A stretch of 64,000 nucleotides of DNA from Kaistia hirudinis (GTDB lineage: Bacteria > Pseudomonadota > Alphaproteobacteria > Rhizobiales > Kaistiaceae): positions 558,001 through 622,000 of the forward strand of contig NZ_JACIDS010000003.1 of NCBI RefSeq assembly GCF_014196455.1, in the 5' to 3' direction. Position 1 is the stretch's first letter. Each line of letters starts with the position of its first letter. The position numbers and the translations under genes were made by a program. Shown in pieces: positions 28,826-39,693 of this stretch. The notes beneath the pieces were generated by a model, which saw only the letters and a list, made by a program, of their open reading frames with translations, did not search any database and was not told where the DNA came from.

Positions 28826-28848
28826 GCATAAGGATCGCGTAAAGACGC
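28826..28848 (-). promoter_or_regulatory. Candidate KdpE binding region
   Basis: Read on the minus strand the region contains CTTTAC and CCTTATGC separated by one helical turn, resembling the tandem half-sites of OmpR-family KdpE operators. It lies about 80-100 bp upstream of the first kdp ORF. A small inverted repeat (CTCCAT/ATGGAG, 28802-28818) follows. No strong sigma70 hexamers are obvious. Confidence 0.3.
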
Positions 28849-28854
28849 AATGAA

Positions 28855-28888
28855 AAAGGCCGCCGTCCCGGTCGGGGCGGCGGCCTTT
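28855..28888 (-). terminator. Rho-independent terminator of acs
   Basis: The 16-base arms (28855-28870 and 28873-28888) pair with one wobble, and on the minus strand the stem is followed directly by TTTTT. It starts 22 bases after the acs stop and separates acs from the kdp operon. Confidence 0.88.
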
Positions 28889-28909
28889 CGCGCGGCTTCT
28901 TGCGTTCGC

Positions 28910-30865
<1,956 letters not shown>

Positions 30866-30968
30866 GCCAACCTCCCATTGCCGCACCCGCGCACGCTAGC
30901 CGATGCGGCGGCCTCCGCAATTGAGATAAGTCATTCTCGCCTCATGTCGCAACCGTGCCGTCGGCTCA

Positions 30969-31673
30969 TCATCGTGACGCGCTGTCGCACGATGCGGCAG
31001 GCGACGTCCCGGCGTCGGCCCGCGAGGGCAGTATCTCGAGGATTGAGACCTGTTTGACGAGGCTGTCCTCGAGCGCCGTTTCCGCCGGCACCTCGTAGCG
31101 CGCAAGCTCTCTGAACCCCTCCGCCGGCCTGTAGGTCCGGCCGGGATCGCCGACGATCACACGGGCATGCCGGGCGAGGCTGGTCAGCCAGGGCAGGACT
31201 CGTTCCGAGAAGGCGCGATCGTAGAAGATGTCGCCGGCGAGGACGATGTCCGTGTCGGCGGGCGAACCGATCCGGTCGCCGCCGCCCGTCACTATTGTGA
31301 CGCCATTGGCGGATGCATTGAGGCCGATCGCCACGGCGGCGAAGGAATCGATGTCGACCGCCTCGACGGAGGCCGCGCCCGCGCGCGCCGCCGCGATCGC
31401 GACAAGGCCCGAGCCGCTGGCGAAATCGACCACCCTTTTGCCGGCGACGATCTCGGGATGGTCGAGCACATAGCGCGCGAGGCCGCGCCCGCCGGCCCAG
31501 GCAAAGGCCCAGAACGGCGGCGGCAGGCCGATCGTCGCCAGCTCCGTCTCGGTCTTCTCCCAGAGGCTCGTGGCTTCGTCTGCCTGGTGGATACTGATTT
31601 CCGGAACGAAGGGCACTGGCGCCAGCCGGGTTTCGGCCCGGATGAAGCGCTGCCTGTCCACGCCGCTCAGCAT
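30969..31673 (-). CDS. Class I SAM-dependent methyltransferase, ETF-beta lysine methyltransferase-like
   Basis: A 234-residue Rossmann methyltransferase. Motif I is VVDFASGSGLVAIAAARAGA and the next acidic position is AVDIDSFAA. The post-motif LAGDIFYD matches the D-x-F-Y-D pattern of METTL20-type protein lysine methyltransferases, whose Agrobacterium homologue modifies the beta subunit of electron-transfer flavoprotein. The start at 31673 leaves 8 bp to the EVE gene; an alternative at 31721 would overlap it. A ribosomal L11 methyltransferase-like annotation is the usual alternative. The family is clear, the substrate inferred. Confidence 0.75.
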   Translation of the reverse strand: MLSGVDRQRFIRAETRLAPVPFVPEISIHQADEATSLWEKTETELATIGLPPPFWAFAWAGGRGLARYVLDHPEIVAGKRVVDFASGSGLVAIAAARAGAASVEAVDIDSFAAVAIGLNASANGVTIVTGGGDRIGSPADTDIVLAGDIFYDRAFSERVLPWLTSLARHARVIVGDPGRTYRPAEGFRELARYEVPAETALEDSLVKQVSILEILPSRADAGTSPAASCDSASR

Positions 31674-31681
31674 GCGGCCGT

Positions 31682-32101
31682 TCAGGGCTCGGTCCCCGCC
31701 ATCTCGCAAACGATCGCCCATTCCGCATCGCTCACCGGCTGGACGGAGAGGCGCGAATTGGAAACGAGCGCCATGGTCTTCAGCCGGGGCTCAGCCTTGG
31801 CCGCAACGAGGGTCACCGGCTTCACGACCGGTCGCACGGCGCGAATGTCGACGCATTCCCACGTGCCACTGTCGTCGGTCGAATCGGGATGGGCGGTCCG
31901 CACCACCTCGACGATGCCGACGATCTCCTTGCCCTCGTTCGAATGGTAGAAGAAGCCGCGATCGCCGACCTGCATGGTGCGCATGTGGTTGCGCGCCTGA
32001 TAGTTGCGCACGCCGTCCCATTCCTGGCCCGCCGGACCCTTCGATTCCAGATCGGCGAAGGAGAAGACGTCGGGCTCGGACTTGAAGAGCCAGTGGGCCA
32101 T
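31682..32101 (-). CDS. EVE domain-containing protein
   Basis: A 139-residue single-domain EVE (PUA-like) protein: MAHWLFKSEPDVFSFADL, WDGVRNYQARNHMRTMQVGD, GFFYHSNEGKEIVGIVEVV. The domain has an aromatic pocket associated with binding modified bases in DNA or RNA; when stand-alone its role is poorly known. It lies between the methyltransferase and YciI genes in a conserved string with gpsA and tsaD. No restriction genes are nearby, so a housekeeping role is more likely than defence. Confidence 0.88.
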   Translation of the reverse strand: MAHWLFKSEPDVFSFADLESKGPAGQEWDGVRNYQARNHMRTMQVGDRGFFYHSNEGKEIVGIVEVVRTAHPDSTDDSGTWECVDIRAVRPVVKPVTLVAAKAEPRLKTMALVSNSRLSVQPVSDAEWAIVCEMAGTEP

Positions 32102-32124
32102 GAATCGGATCCTCTCGGTCGTGA

Positions 32125-32406
32125 TCAGTCGGGCTTACCGACGACCCAGCGCCAGGGCTTGATCTGGCTCGACTTGAACAGCCCAGCCTTCGCATAGGGA
32201 TCCTGCGCGAGAATGGCGGCGGCTTCGGCCTCGCTCTCCGCCTCGACGATCAGCAGCGAGCCGACCGGCTTTTCGCCGCTCGCGTCGAGCAGCGGTCCGG
32301 CGATCCGGACGGGGGCGGTCTTCATCCATTCGAGATGGACGGGCCGGGTCTCGAGACGGGTCGGCAGACCGTCGTCGCGGTCTTCGAGAATGGCGACGAA
32401 ATGCAT
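32125..32406 (-). CDS. YciI family protein
   Basis: A 93-residue ferredoxin-like fold protein beginning MHFVAILEDRDDGLPTRLE, with HLEWMK and the C-terminal DPYAKAGLFKSSQIKPWRW typical of YciI. The family has a conserved His-Asp pair suggestive of catalysis, but activities are largely unknown. The ATG at 32406 has GGAGGA 5 bp upstream; a longer frame to 32478 is not supported. It is 23 bp from the EVE gene and 79 bp from gpsA. Confidence 0.85.
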   Translation of the reverse strand: MHFVAILEDRDDGLPTRLETRPVHLEWMKTAPVRIAGPLLDASGEKPVGSLLIVEAESEAEAAAILAQDPYAKAGLFKSSQIKPWRWVVGKPD

Positions 32407-32485
32407 GGGCTTCCTCCAGGAATGGGCCGGCGGCACGTTATGCGGCAGGCGCGCGGCGGTAAAGGCCGCTCTCGGCAACGGGGCG

Positions 32486-33454
32486 CTAATCGGTCTCGTG
32501 TTTCAGCGGCCGGCTCATCAGGGCCAGGATCGCCTCGTCGATATCAATCTCGCCCTCGACGATCGCGGCGACGGCTTCTGTGATCGGCATCTGGATGCTG
32601 TGGGTTCGCGCCATCTCGCGCGCGACGGGGGCCGTGGCCGCGCCCTCGACCAGGCCGAGAGCCGGTGCCTCGCCGCGGCCGAGCGCAATGCCATAGGCGA
32701 AATTGCGCGACTGCACCGAGGAGCAGGTGAGCACCAGATCGCCGAGCCCGGAAAGCCCCATTAGCGTCTCCGGCCGGGCGCCCATGGCCGCACCGATCCG
32801 GCGCAGCTCCGCGAAACCACGGGCGATGAGCGCCGCCGACGCGCTCGCGCCGAGCTGCCGTCCCGTGACGATGCCGGCGGCGATCGCGAGCACGTTCTTG
32901 AAGGCGCCGCCGATCTCGACGCCGATCATGTCGGTCTCGGCATAAGGCCGGAAGCTCGGCGAGCCGAGCGCCTGGCAAAGCGCCATGGCCAGCTTCGGCT
33001 CGGACGCGGCGATCGTCACCGCCGTCGGCAATCCATGGGCGACATCGACCGCGAAGCTCGGTCCCGAAAGCACCGCCGGATCGGCGGGCGGCAGGGCCTG
33101 TTCGAGCACTTCCGTCGGACGAAACATGGTCGATCGTTCGAGACCCTTCGCGCAGATCACGACGGGCGTTCCGTCCGCAATGGCGGAAAGCCGCATCGCG
33201 ACGGCGCGCACGGTCTGTGTCGGCGTCGCGAGCAGGATCGCGTCCGCCTTGGCCACATGGGCGATAGTGCCGGTGATCTCGATCGCGGGCGGGATGGCGA
33301 CGCCGGGCAGATGCGCATCATTGCGCCGGGTCGCGGCCAGCGCCTCGACGTCGCGCCCCCAGAGGATGACCTCGCGTCCGGCCCGCTCGGCAGCGAGCGC
33401 CAGCGCGGTTCCCCAGGCACCCGCACCGACGACGGCGATTCGTTCGAGGCTCAT
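32486..33454 (-). CDS. gpsA: Glycerol-3-phosphate dehydrogenase [NAD(P)+] GpsA
   Basis: A 322-residue soluble enzyme that reduces dihydroxyacetone phosphate to sn-glycerol 3-phosphate for phospholipid synthesis. The dinucleotide motif VVGAGAWGTALA, LLATPTQTVR, the catalytic lysine region EIGGAFKNVLAIAAG and LSGLGDLVLTCSS are present. The ATG at 33454 overlaps the NUDIX stop by 4 bp and has GAGGAGA upstream. Confidence 0.95.
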   Translation of the reverse strand: MSLERIAVVGAGAWGTALALAAERAGREVILWGRDVEALAATRRNDAHLPGVAIPPAIEITGTIAHVAKADAILLATPTQTVRAVAMRLSAIADGTPVVICAKGLERSTMFRPTEVLEQALPPADPAVLSGPSFAVDVAHGLPTAVTIAASEPKLAMALCQALGSPSFRPYAETDMIGVEIGGAFKNVLAIAAGIVTGRQLGASASAALIARGFAELRRIGAAMGARPETLMGLSGLGDLVLTCSSVQSRNFAYGIALGRGEAPALGLVEGAATAPVAREMARTHSIQMPITEAVAAIVEGEIDIDEAILALMSRPLKHETD

Positions 33455-33942
33455 CGGGACATCTCCTCGAGGCTGAGCCGCGCGATCACCTGCGGCAGGA
33501 AGCTGTCGAGCGCGCCGAACAGCTTCGGCTGTGGCAACAGAGGCTTGAACGAAAACGCCATCCGGATCGGCGGTCCGCCGCCGTCGGGTGTCGCCTCGGT
33601 CCATTCCCACGAGGTTGCCGGCGCTTGATCGAGCGCCGTATGGAAATAGGTGCGCAGGTGCTCGAAACGCGTGGCGCCCGTCTCGAAGCTCTCGGATTCG
33701 AAGCTGTAGAGCGCCTCGCCGAGCCGACCGAAGACCTGTGGCGCGGCAAGGCCGGTTTCCTCGGTGAACTCGCGCCGGGCGGCCATTTCGATATCCTCCC
33801 CCGTCTCGACGGTCCCGCCCGGAACCTGAAGCCCTAGCTCCGGAAAGTCGGGTTCGCTGAACACGAGAAGGTGCTGGTTCCAGGTCGCGTAGACCACAAC
33901 CTTGCGCCGAAACCGGACGTGCATTCGGCGATCGGAGCTCAT
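33451..33942 (-). CDS. NUDIX hydrolase
   Basis: A 163-residue protein with a complete Nudix box: [16 protein letters not shown] followed by EFTEETGL. These enzymes hydrolyse nucleoside diphosphates linked to another moiety; the target here is not predictable. AAGGGAG lies 7 bp before the ATG at 33942. It overlaps tsaD upstream and gpsA downstream by 4 bp each, a tightly coupled tsaD-NUDIX-gpsA unit. Confidence 0.88.
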   Translation of the reverse strand: MSSDRRMHVRFRRKVVVYATWNQHLLVFSEPDFPELGLQVPGGTVETGEDIEMAARREFTEETGLAAPQVFGRLGEALYSFESESFETGATRFEHLRTYFHTALDQAPATSWEWTEATPDGGGPPIRMAFSFKPLLPQPKLFGALDSFLPQVIARLSLEEMSR

Positions 33943-35033
33943 GCCTTGGCTCCCTTTGCGCCCGAGCCGATCCGTGGCGCGGCGAGCTGGTCGAGTGGCC
34001 AGCGCGGCCGGGCGAGGGCGTCGAGCCCGTCGGTCAGGCCGAGCGCGAGCCGTTCGGCGCCCGCCCAGGCGATCATGGCGCCATTGTCGGTGCAAAGCTC
34101 CATCGGCGGCGCGAGAAAACGGAAGCCGCGGGCGGTGAGTTCGGCATCGAGGCGCCGGCGCAGCGCGCGGTTCGCGGCGACGCCGCCGGCGACGACGAGG
34201 GTCGGCGTCACGATGCCGGGATAGGCGGCGCGGAAGCGCGCCAGCGCATGGCCGACCCGGTCGCCGACGACATCGGTGACGGCCGCTTCGAAGGCCGCGC
34301 AGAGATCGGCGACATCCTGTTCGGACAGCGGCGCGGCAGCCTCGGCGGCGTGGCGGACGGCTGTCTTGAGGCCGGAGAAGGAGAAATCGCAGCCCGGCCG
34401 GCCGGTCATCGGCCGCGGCAGGTCGAAGCGGTCCGGATCGCCGACAGCGGCGGCGCGCTCGACGGCGGGACCGCCGGGATAGGGCAGTCCGAGCAGCTTG
34501 GCGGTCTTGTCGAAGGCTTCGCCGAGCGCGTCGTCGATCGTCGTGCCCCAGCGCTCATAGTCGCCGACGCCGCGCACCAGCAGGATCTGCGTATGGCCGC
34601 CCGAGACGAGCAGGAGCAGATAGGGGAAGGCGAGGCCATCCGTCAGCCGCGCCGTCAGCGCATGGCCTTCGAGATGATTGACCGCGACGAGCGGCTTGTC
34701 GGCGGCAAGCGCGATGGCCTTGGCGGTGGTCAGCCCGACGATCAGCCCGCCGATCAGGCCGGGGCCCGCGGTGGCCGCAACCGCCGAAAGACCGTCATAG
34801 GACACGCCGGCATCCGCCATCGCGCGCGCCACGATATGGTCGAGCGCTTCGATATGGGCACGCGCCGCGATTTCCGGCACGACGCCGCCGAAAGCCGCGT
34901 GATCGGCGATCTGCGAGCGGACGACATTGGAGCGGATTTCGCCGCGACCCTCGCCGTCCCAGGCGACGACCGAAGCGGCCGTTTCGTCGCAGCTCGTCTC
35001 GATGCCGAGCACCAGGACCGGGGAGGAGTGCAT
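33939..35033 (-). CDS. tsaD: tRNA t6A threonylcarbamoyltransferase TsaD
   Basis: A 364-residue TsaD/Kae1/Gcp protein that, with TsaB and TsaE, installs N6-threonylcarbamoyladenosine at A37 of ANN-decoding tRNAs. It has [14 protein letters not shown], the metal-binding [11 protein letters not shown], the [12 protein letters not shown] block and [14 protein letters not shown]. It diverges from hemC across a 106-bp gap. Confidence 0.96.
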   Translation of the reverse strand: MHSSPVLVLGIETSCDETAASVVAWDGEGRGEIRSNVVRSQIADHAAFGGVVPEIAARAHIEALDHIVARAMADAGVSYDGLSAVAATAGPGLIGGLIVGLTTAKAIALAADKPLVAVNHLEGHALTARLTDGLAFPYLLLLVSGGHTQILLVRGVGDYERWGTTIDDALGEAFDKTAKLLGLPYPGGPAVERAAAVGDPDRFDLPRPMTGRPGCDFSFSGLKTAVRHAAEAAAPLSEQDVADLCAAFEAAVTDVVGDRVGHALARFRAAYPGIVTPTLVVAGGVAANRALRRRLDAELTARGFRFLAPPMELCTDNGAMIAWAGAERLALGLTDGLDALARPRWPLDQLAAPRIGSGAKGAKA

Positions 35034-35066
35034 CGCAGGCCTTTCGGCACCTCGAGAAATATCGGA

Positions 35067-35094
35067 TTGCGATCAGGCGCACGGACACTAGACT
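35067..35094 (+). promoter_or_regulatory. Candidate hemC promoter
   Basis: TTGCGA (35067-35072), a 16-bp spacer and TAGACT (35089-35094) lie in the tsaD-hemC divergent gap. The predicted start near 35101 gives a leader of about 40 bases before the TTG at 35140. Confidence 0.35.
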
Positions 35095-35139
35095 GCGCGC
35101 CTTGTTCGCCGAGAGGCTCTAACACCCGGACCCGACGCC

Positions 35140-36078
35140 TTGCAATCCGACCTTCTCCCGCCCGTTATCCGGATCGGCACGCGCGGCAGCCCGCTCGCGC
35201 TGGCGCAGGCGCATGCAGTCCGCGCGCACCTTTCGGCGCTGCCGGACATGGCGGCGACCGAGATCGAGGTGGCGGTGATCCGCACCTCGGGCGACCGCAT
35301 CCAGGATCGTCCGCTGTCGGAAGTCGGCGGCAAGGGCCTCTTCACCAAGGAGATCGAGGCGGCGCTGCTCTCCGGCGAGATCGATCTCGCGGTGCATTCC
35401 TCGAAGGACATGCCGACCGTGCTTCCCGAAGGGCTGGAGCTTTCCGCCTTCCTGAAGCGCGAGGACGTGCGCGACGCCTTCCTCTCGCCGGTCGCGACGA
35501 CGCTCCGCGAACTGCCGCAAGGCGCGGTGCTCGGCACCTCGTCGCTGCGCCGGCGCGCCATGGCGCTGCGCGTTCGGCCGGACCTGCAAGTCATTGATTT
35601 CAGAGGCAATGTCGAGACGCGGCTGAAGAAGCTCGCGGAAGGCGTCGCGCAGGCGACGCTGCTCGCCAAGGCCGGTCTCAACCGCCTCGGTCTCGAAGCC
35701 CATGCGACCAGCCTCCTCGACACCTACGATTTCCTGCCGGCCGTCGGGCAGGGCGCCGTCGCGATCGAGACGCGGATCGACGATTTCCGCATCCGCGAAC
35801 GCGTGGCGCGGATCGGCGACGAGGCGACGGGTATCGCGCTCATCGCCGAGCGGGCCTTCCTGGCCGTGCTCGACGGGTCGTGCCGGACGCCGATCGGCGG
35901 GCTCGCGGAGATCGAGGGCGAGCATATCCTCTTCCGCGGCATGGTTCTTTCGCCCGATGGTCGGCGCAGCGAGGCGGTCCGGCTCGAGGGCGGCATCGCC
36001 GATGCGCGGGCGATCGGCATGGCTGCGGCCGAAGAACTGGTCGGCCGGGGCGGGCGCACCTTTTTCGGCGGCGACTGA
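35140..36078 (+). CDS. hemC: Hydroxymethylbilane synthase HemC
   Basis: A 312-residue porphobilinogen deaminase that polymerises four porphobilinogens into hydroxymethylbilane. The N-terminal IRIGTRGSPLALAQA, GKGLFTKEIEAALLSGEIDLAVHSSKDMP and cofactor-binding Cys248 in DGSCRTPIGG are present. The only usable initiation codon before the conserved domain is TTG at 35140; an upstream in-frame stop rules out a longer form. hemD follows 2 bp downstream. Confidence 0.95.
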   Translation: MQSDLLPPVIRIGTRGSPLALAQAHAVRAHLSALPDMAATEIEVAVIRTSGDRIQDRPLSEVGGKGLFTKEIEAALLSGEIDLAVHSSKDMPTVLPEGLELSAFLKREDVRDAFLSPVATTLRELPQGAVLGTSSLRRRAMALRVRPDLQVIDFRGNVETRLKKLAEGVAQATLLAKAGLNRLGLEAHATSLLDTYDFLPAVGQGAVAIETRIDDFRIRERVARIGDEATGIALIAERAFLAVLDGSCRTPIGGLAEIEGEHILFRGMVLSPDGRRSEAVRLEGGIADARAIGMAAAEELVGRGGRTFFGGD

Positions 36079-36080
36079 CC

Positions 36081-36812
36081 ATGCGCCTTGTGGTGACGCG
36101 GCCTTCGGGAGATGCCGAGGCGACCGCCGCCCGGCTGGCAGCCTTGGGGCATGAGGCGCTGGTCGCGCCGATGCTGGAACGTGTGCTGCTGCCGATGCCG
36201 ACCCTCGGGGAGATGCCCGCCGCGATCGCGCTGACCAGCGCCAATGCGCTCGCCGGCCTCGAGGCGTCGCCCGAAAGCCGCCATTGGCGAAATCTACCCG
36301 TCTTCAGCGTCGGCGGCCGTACGGCGGCGGCGGCGCGCGTCGCCGGCTATGCCGACGTCCGCTCGGCGGAGGGTGATTCGGCCGACCTCGTCCGATTGAT
36401 CGCGAGCGATCTTTCCCCCGGCGCGGGGACCATCCTCTACCCGGCCGCGACGGAGCGGGCCGGCCATGTCGATGCGGCCCTCGCCGCCGCCGGCTACCGC
36501 GTGCATCTCGCCGAAGTCTATTCCATGGAGCCGGCGGCGCGCCTGCCGGAGGAGGTCGCAGCCGCGCTCCGCCAGGGAAGGCTCGACGGCGTGCTGCTCT
36601 ATTCGCATCGGACAGCGGCGACGCTGGTCCGGCTGGCCGATGCGGCCGGTCTCGGGCCGGCGTTGGCGGCGGTGCGCGCCTTTGGGATCTCGGAGGCGGT
36701 CGTCGCCGGGCTGCCTTTCGATCGGGTGACCCTTTCGGCGGCGCCGAACGAGGATGCGCTCCTCGCCGCGCTCGAAAGCGGGGACGGAACATCGGCCGCA
36801 GGCAAGCGTTGA
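36081..36812 (+). CDS. hemD: Uroporphyrinogen-III synthase HemD
   Basis: A 243-residue HemD that cyclises hydroxymethylbilane with D-ring inversion. The family is weakly conserved, but MRLVVTRPSGDAEATAARLAALGHEALVAPML, VGGRTAAAARVAGY, LYPAATERAGHV and DGVLLYSHRTAATLVRLA are characteristic, and the position between hemC and the mitofilin gene confirms it. Confidence 0.93.
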   Translation: MRLVVTRPSGDAEATAARLAALGHEALVAPMLERVLLPMPTLGEMPAAIALTSANALAGLEASPESRHWRNLPVFSVGGRTAAAARVAGYADVRSAEGDSADLVRLIASDLSPGAGTILYPAATERAGHVDAALAAAGYRVHLAEVYSMEPAARLPEEVAAALRQGRLDGVLLYSHRTAATLVRLADAAGLGPALAAVRAFGISEAVVAGLPFDRVTLSAAPNEDALLAALESGDGTSAAGKR

Positions 36813-36858
36813 CGCTTTCCTCTATACTGTGCGCCGGGGCAACGCGAGACGAGGCCAG

Positions 36859-38070
36859 ATGCAAGACGCGGACAAATCGAAGCCCGAGGCCGACCGGACG
36901 GGAGAAGCGCGCCGCAAGCGGCCGCCCGTGACGATCGATCTCGAAGCGGAAGCCGTGAACGAGGTCGCGGGCGAGCGCACCGAATCGCCTGCCGAGCCGG
37001 AGGTCGCCGTGGCACCTGAGCCTGAGCCTCACCGGGAGGCGGAGCCGGCCCGTCCGGCCGAGCCGGAAGCCAATCCCGATCCGGAGGTCGCGGTCGATAC
37101 GGCGGCGATCGAGCGGCGGCGCGCCGGGGCGTCGCGCTATGTGCCGGTTCTCGCGGCGGCCGTGCTCGGCGGTGTCGTCGGCGGCGTGCTGGTCGCGTTC
37201 CTGAACGCGCCGCAGACCGATACCGTCAATATCGCCAGCATCGACAGCCGCTTCGCGACGCTCGCCGCCCGCCTCGACAAGCTGGAGACGGCGGACAACA
37301 CCGCCTCTGCCGGCTCCGTCGATCCGCAGCGTTTCGCGGCGCTGGAGCAGCAGGTCGAGGCGCTCCGCGCCGCGCCGTCTGCCGCCCCTGCCGCGGCCGA
37401 GGCCCCGGCGCCCGTCGATCTCGGGCCGCTGGACGCGCGGATCGCCGCGCTCGAATCCCGTCCGGCCGCTGTTGCGGCGCCGGCGGTCGATCTTTCGCCC
37501 GTCGAAGCGCGCGTCACCGAACTCGCCGCCCGGCTCGACCAGCTCGTGGCGCATCCGCCCGTCGATCCCAAGACCGAGGCCGCGGCGCTGACCATCGCGC
37601 TCACCTCGCTGCGCCAGGCCGCATCCAGCGGCAGAGCCTTCGCCGGTGAGCTCTCCGCCTATGCGGCGCTCGGCGGCAAGGCGGAAGCGCTCGCGCCGCT
37701 GGCCGCTGCGGGTGCGCCGTCGCTCGCCAGCCTCGAAGCCGCCTTTCCCGCCATTGCCGACCGTATCCGCGCTGATGCGGCCAAGGTCGATCCCGATGCC
37801 AGCGTCTGGCAGCGCCTCGCCGCCTCGGCCGGGTCCCTCGTCAGCGTGAAGCCGGCCGGCCCGATCGAGGGCAGCTCGACGATCGCGGTCGTCTCGCGCA
37901 TGGAGGCCGCGGTCGCCCGCGGCGATCTTCCGGCGGCGCTGCGCGAATCCGATGCGCTGGACCAGGCGGCGAAGGTGCCGCTCGCCGATTGGGCCGAAGG
38001 GGCACGGCGCCGCGTCGCCATCGACGCGGCCATTGCCGATCTGCCGCCCGCCGGCGCCTCGAACGGGTAG
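36859..38070 (+). CDS. Mitofilin/Mic60-like inner-membrane protein (COG4223)
   Basis: A 403-residue protein with an acidic, Pro/Glu-rich N-terminal region (1-90), one transmembrane helix (about 94-117), a predicted coiled coil (about 125-200, Ala-rich heptads) and a C-terminal mitofilin-type domain. This is the alphaproteobacterial Mic60 architecture; Mic60 shapes intracytoplasmic membranes and mitochondrial cristae and contacts the outer membrane. Its place between hemD and hemY is the known conserved location. GAGG lies just before the ATG at 36859. Sequence divergence is high, so the call rests on architecture and synteny. Confidence 0.82.
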   Translation: MQDADKSKPEADRTGEARRKRPPVTIDLEAEAVNEVAGERTESPAEPEVAVAPEPEPHREAEPARPAEPEANPDPEVAVDTAAIERRRAGASRYVPVLAAAVLGGVVGGVLVAFLNAPQTDTVNIASIDSRFATLAARLDKLETADNTASAGSVDPQRFAALEQQVEALRAAPSAAPAAAEAPAPVDLGPLDARIAALESRPAAVAAPAVDLSPVEARVTELAARLDQLVAHPPVDPKTEAAALTIALTSLRQAASSGRAFAGELSAYAALGGKAEALAPLAAAGAPSLASLEAAFPAIADRIRADAAKVDPDASVWQRLAASAGSLVSVKPAGPIEGSSTIAVVSRMEAAVARGDLPAALRESDALDQAAKVPLADWAEGARRRVAIDAAIADLPPAGASNG

Positions 38071-38075
38071 GCCGC

Positions 38076-39599
38076 ATGATCCGCATCCTCGTCTATCTCG
38101 CGCTTCTCTTCGCCGTCGCCGCCGGCTTCGCCTGGCTCGCCGACCGGCCGGGCGAAATCGCGCTCGTCTGGCAGGGCTATGAGATCCGCAGCAGCCTGAT
38201 GGTGGCGGCGATCGCCTTCGCGGCGCTGTTCGTGGCGCTCGCCATCCTGTTCTGGATCGTGACGACCCTCGTCCGTGCCCCGCGCCTGTTCGGCGACTGG
38301 CTCGGCGGCCGCCGTCGCGACCGCGGCTTCCGCGCCTTGTCGCGCGGCATGGTCGCGGTGGGCGCCGGCGACGTGAAGCTCGCCCGGCGCTATGCGCTCG
38401 AATCGCGCAAGATCCTCGGCGCCGAGCCGATGACGCTGCTGCTGGCCGCGCAATCCGCGCAGCTCTCGGGCGACGCCCCGGCGGCGCGGACGGCGTTCGA
38501 GGCCATGCTGGAGGACCCGGAGACACGGCTCCTCGGCCTCCGCGGTTTGTTCGTCGAGGCGGAGCGGGCCGGCGAGCACGAGGCCGCCCGCCATTTCGCG
38601 TCCGAGGCGCATCAGAGCGCGCCGGCCCTCGCCTGGGCTGGACAGGCGCTGTTCGCCTATCAGGCCGCGGCGTCCGACTGGCGCGGCGCGCTGGAAACGC
38701 TCGGCTCCAACACTCATGCCAAGCTGGTCGATCGCGGCGAGTCGCATCGTCTGCGCGCCGTGCTGCTGACCGCGCGCGGCCTTGGCGATGAGGCCTCCAA
38801 TCCCGAAGAGGCGCGGGCCGCCGCGCTCGAAGCGGTCAAGCTGGCGCCGGGTCTCGTCCCGGCGGCGACGCTCGCGGCCCGCCTCTCGGCGCGCAACAGC
38901 GACTATCGCCGCGCGTCCAAGATTCTCGAGGCGGCCTGGAAGGTCGAGCCGCATCCCGAGATCGCGGAGGCCTATCTGAACGTCCGCCCCGGCGATGCCG
39001 CCGGCGACCGGCTGAAGCGGGCGGAGAAGCTCGTCACGCTCCGGCCGATGAGCGCCGAGAGCCATTATGCCCTCGCCCGCGCCGCGTTCGATGCACGCGA
39101 TTTCGCCGCCGCGCGGCGCGCGCTCGGGTCGGTCGCGGAAAGCGAGCGCACGGAGCGCTATTGCCTGCTCATGGCCGAGATCGAGGAGGCCGAGGGCGAT
39201 CGCGGGCGGGTGCGCGAATGGCTCGGCCGTGCGCTGCGGGCCCCGCGCGATCCCAGTTGGATGGCCGATGGCTATGTCTTCACGGCCTGGGCTCCGGTCT
39301 CGCCGGTTTCCGGACGCATCGACGCGTTCGAATGGCGCGTGCCGACGCTCAGCCTCGGCGGCGAGGAGCGGCCTTTGATCGATCTGATGCCGGCGCCGGA
39401 GACGAGCCCGGCCGAGATGCCGGTCCTCGAAGCCGCGCCGGTCCAGCGCGCCGCGCCGCCATCGCCTCCCGTCGAGCCGGCTGCCGTTCAGCCGAGCCGC
39501 CCCGTCCAGGCAGGGCGCGATCTCCCCAAGGCACCGATCCCCGATGATCCCGGCGTCGAGGACCCCGACAAGCGGATCGACCCGATCCACCTGCAATAG
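38076..39599 (+). CDS. hemY: HemY N-terminal domain-containing membrane protein
   Basis: A 507-residue inner-membrane protein with two N-terminal transmembrane segments (about 3-20 and 40-65) flanking the conserved ADRPGEIALVWQGYEIRSS, followed by a long TPR-like helical domain (about 100-430) and a Pro-rich tail. HemY of this type (not protoporphyrinogen oxidase) is linked to heme-synthesis operons; a scaffold or regulatory role is likely, but the activity is unproven. It starts 5 bp after the mitofilin gene and ends the operon. Confidence 0.88.
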   Translation: MIRILVYLALLFAVAAGFAWLADRPGEIALVWQGYEIRSSLMVAAIAFAALFVALAILFWIVTTLVRAPRLFGDWLGGRRRDRGFRALSRGMVAVGAGDVKLARRYALESRKILGAEPMTLLLAAQSAQLSGDAPAARTAFEAMLEDPETRLLGLRGLFVEAERAGEHEAARHFASEAHQSAPALAWAGQALFAYQAAASDWRGALETLGSNTHAKLVDRGESHRLRAVLLTARGLGDEASNPEEARAAALEAVKLAPGLVPAATLAARLSARNSDYRRASKILEAAWKVEPHPEIAEAYLNVRPGDAAGDRLKRAEKLVTLRPMSAESHYALARAAFDARDFAAARRALGSVAESERTERYCLLMAEIEEAEGDRGRVREWLGRALRAPRDPSWMADGYVFTAWAPVSPVSGRIDAFEWRVPTLSLGGEERPLIDLMPAPETSPAEMPVLEAAPVQRAAPPSPPVEPAAVQPSRPVQAGRDLPKAPIPDDPGVEDPDKRIDPIHLQ

Positions 39600-39693
39600 C
39601 GGAGGGCGGGCTGACGGCGTTTGCGGGACAGATTGCCGTGCAATGCCCTTGGCCGGGACGTCGTCCGGCCCGCCCGTCGTCCCACACTCCGGC

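Noticed and set aside
31682-32101. EVE-domain gene as part of a defence island
   Set aside because: Neighbours are housekeeping genes (gpsA, tsaD, acs); no nuclease, methylase or mobile element is nearby.
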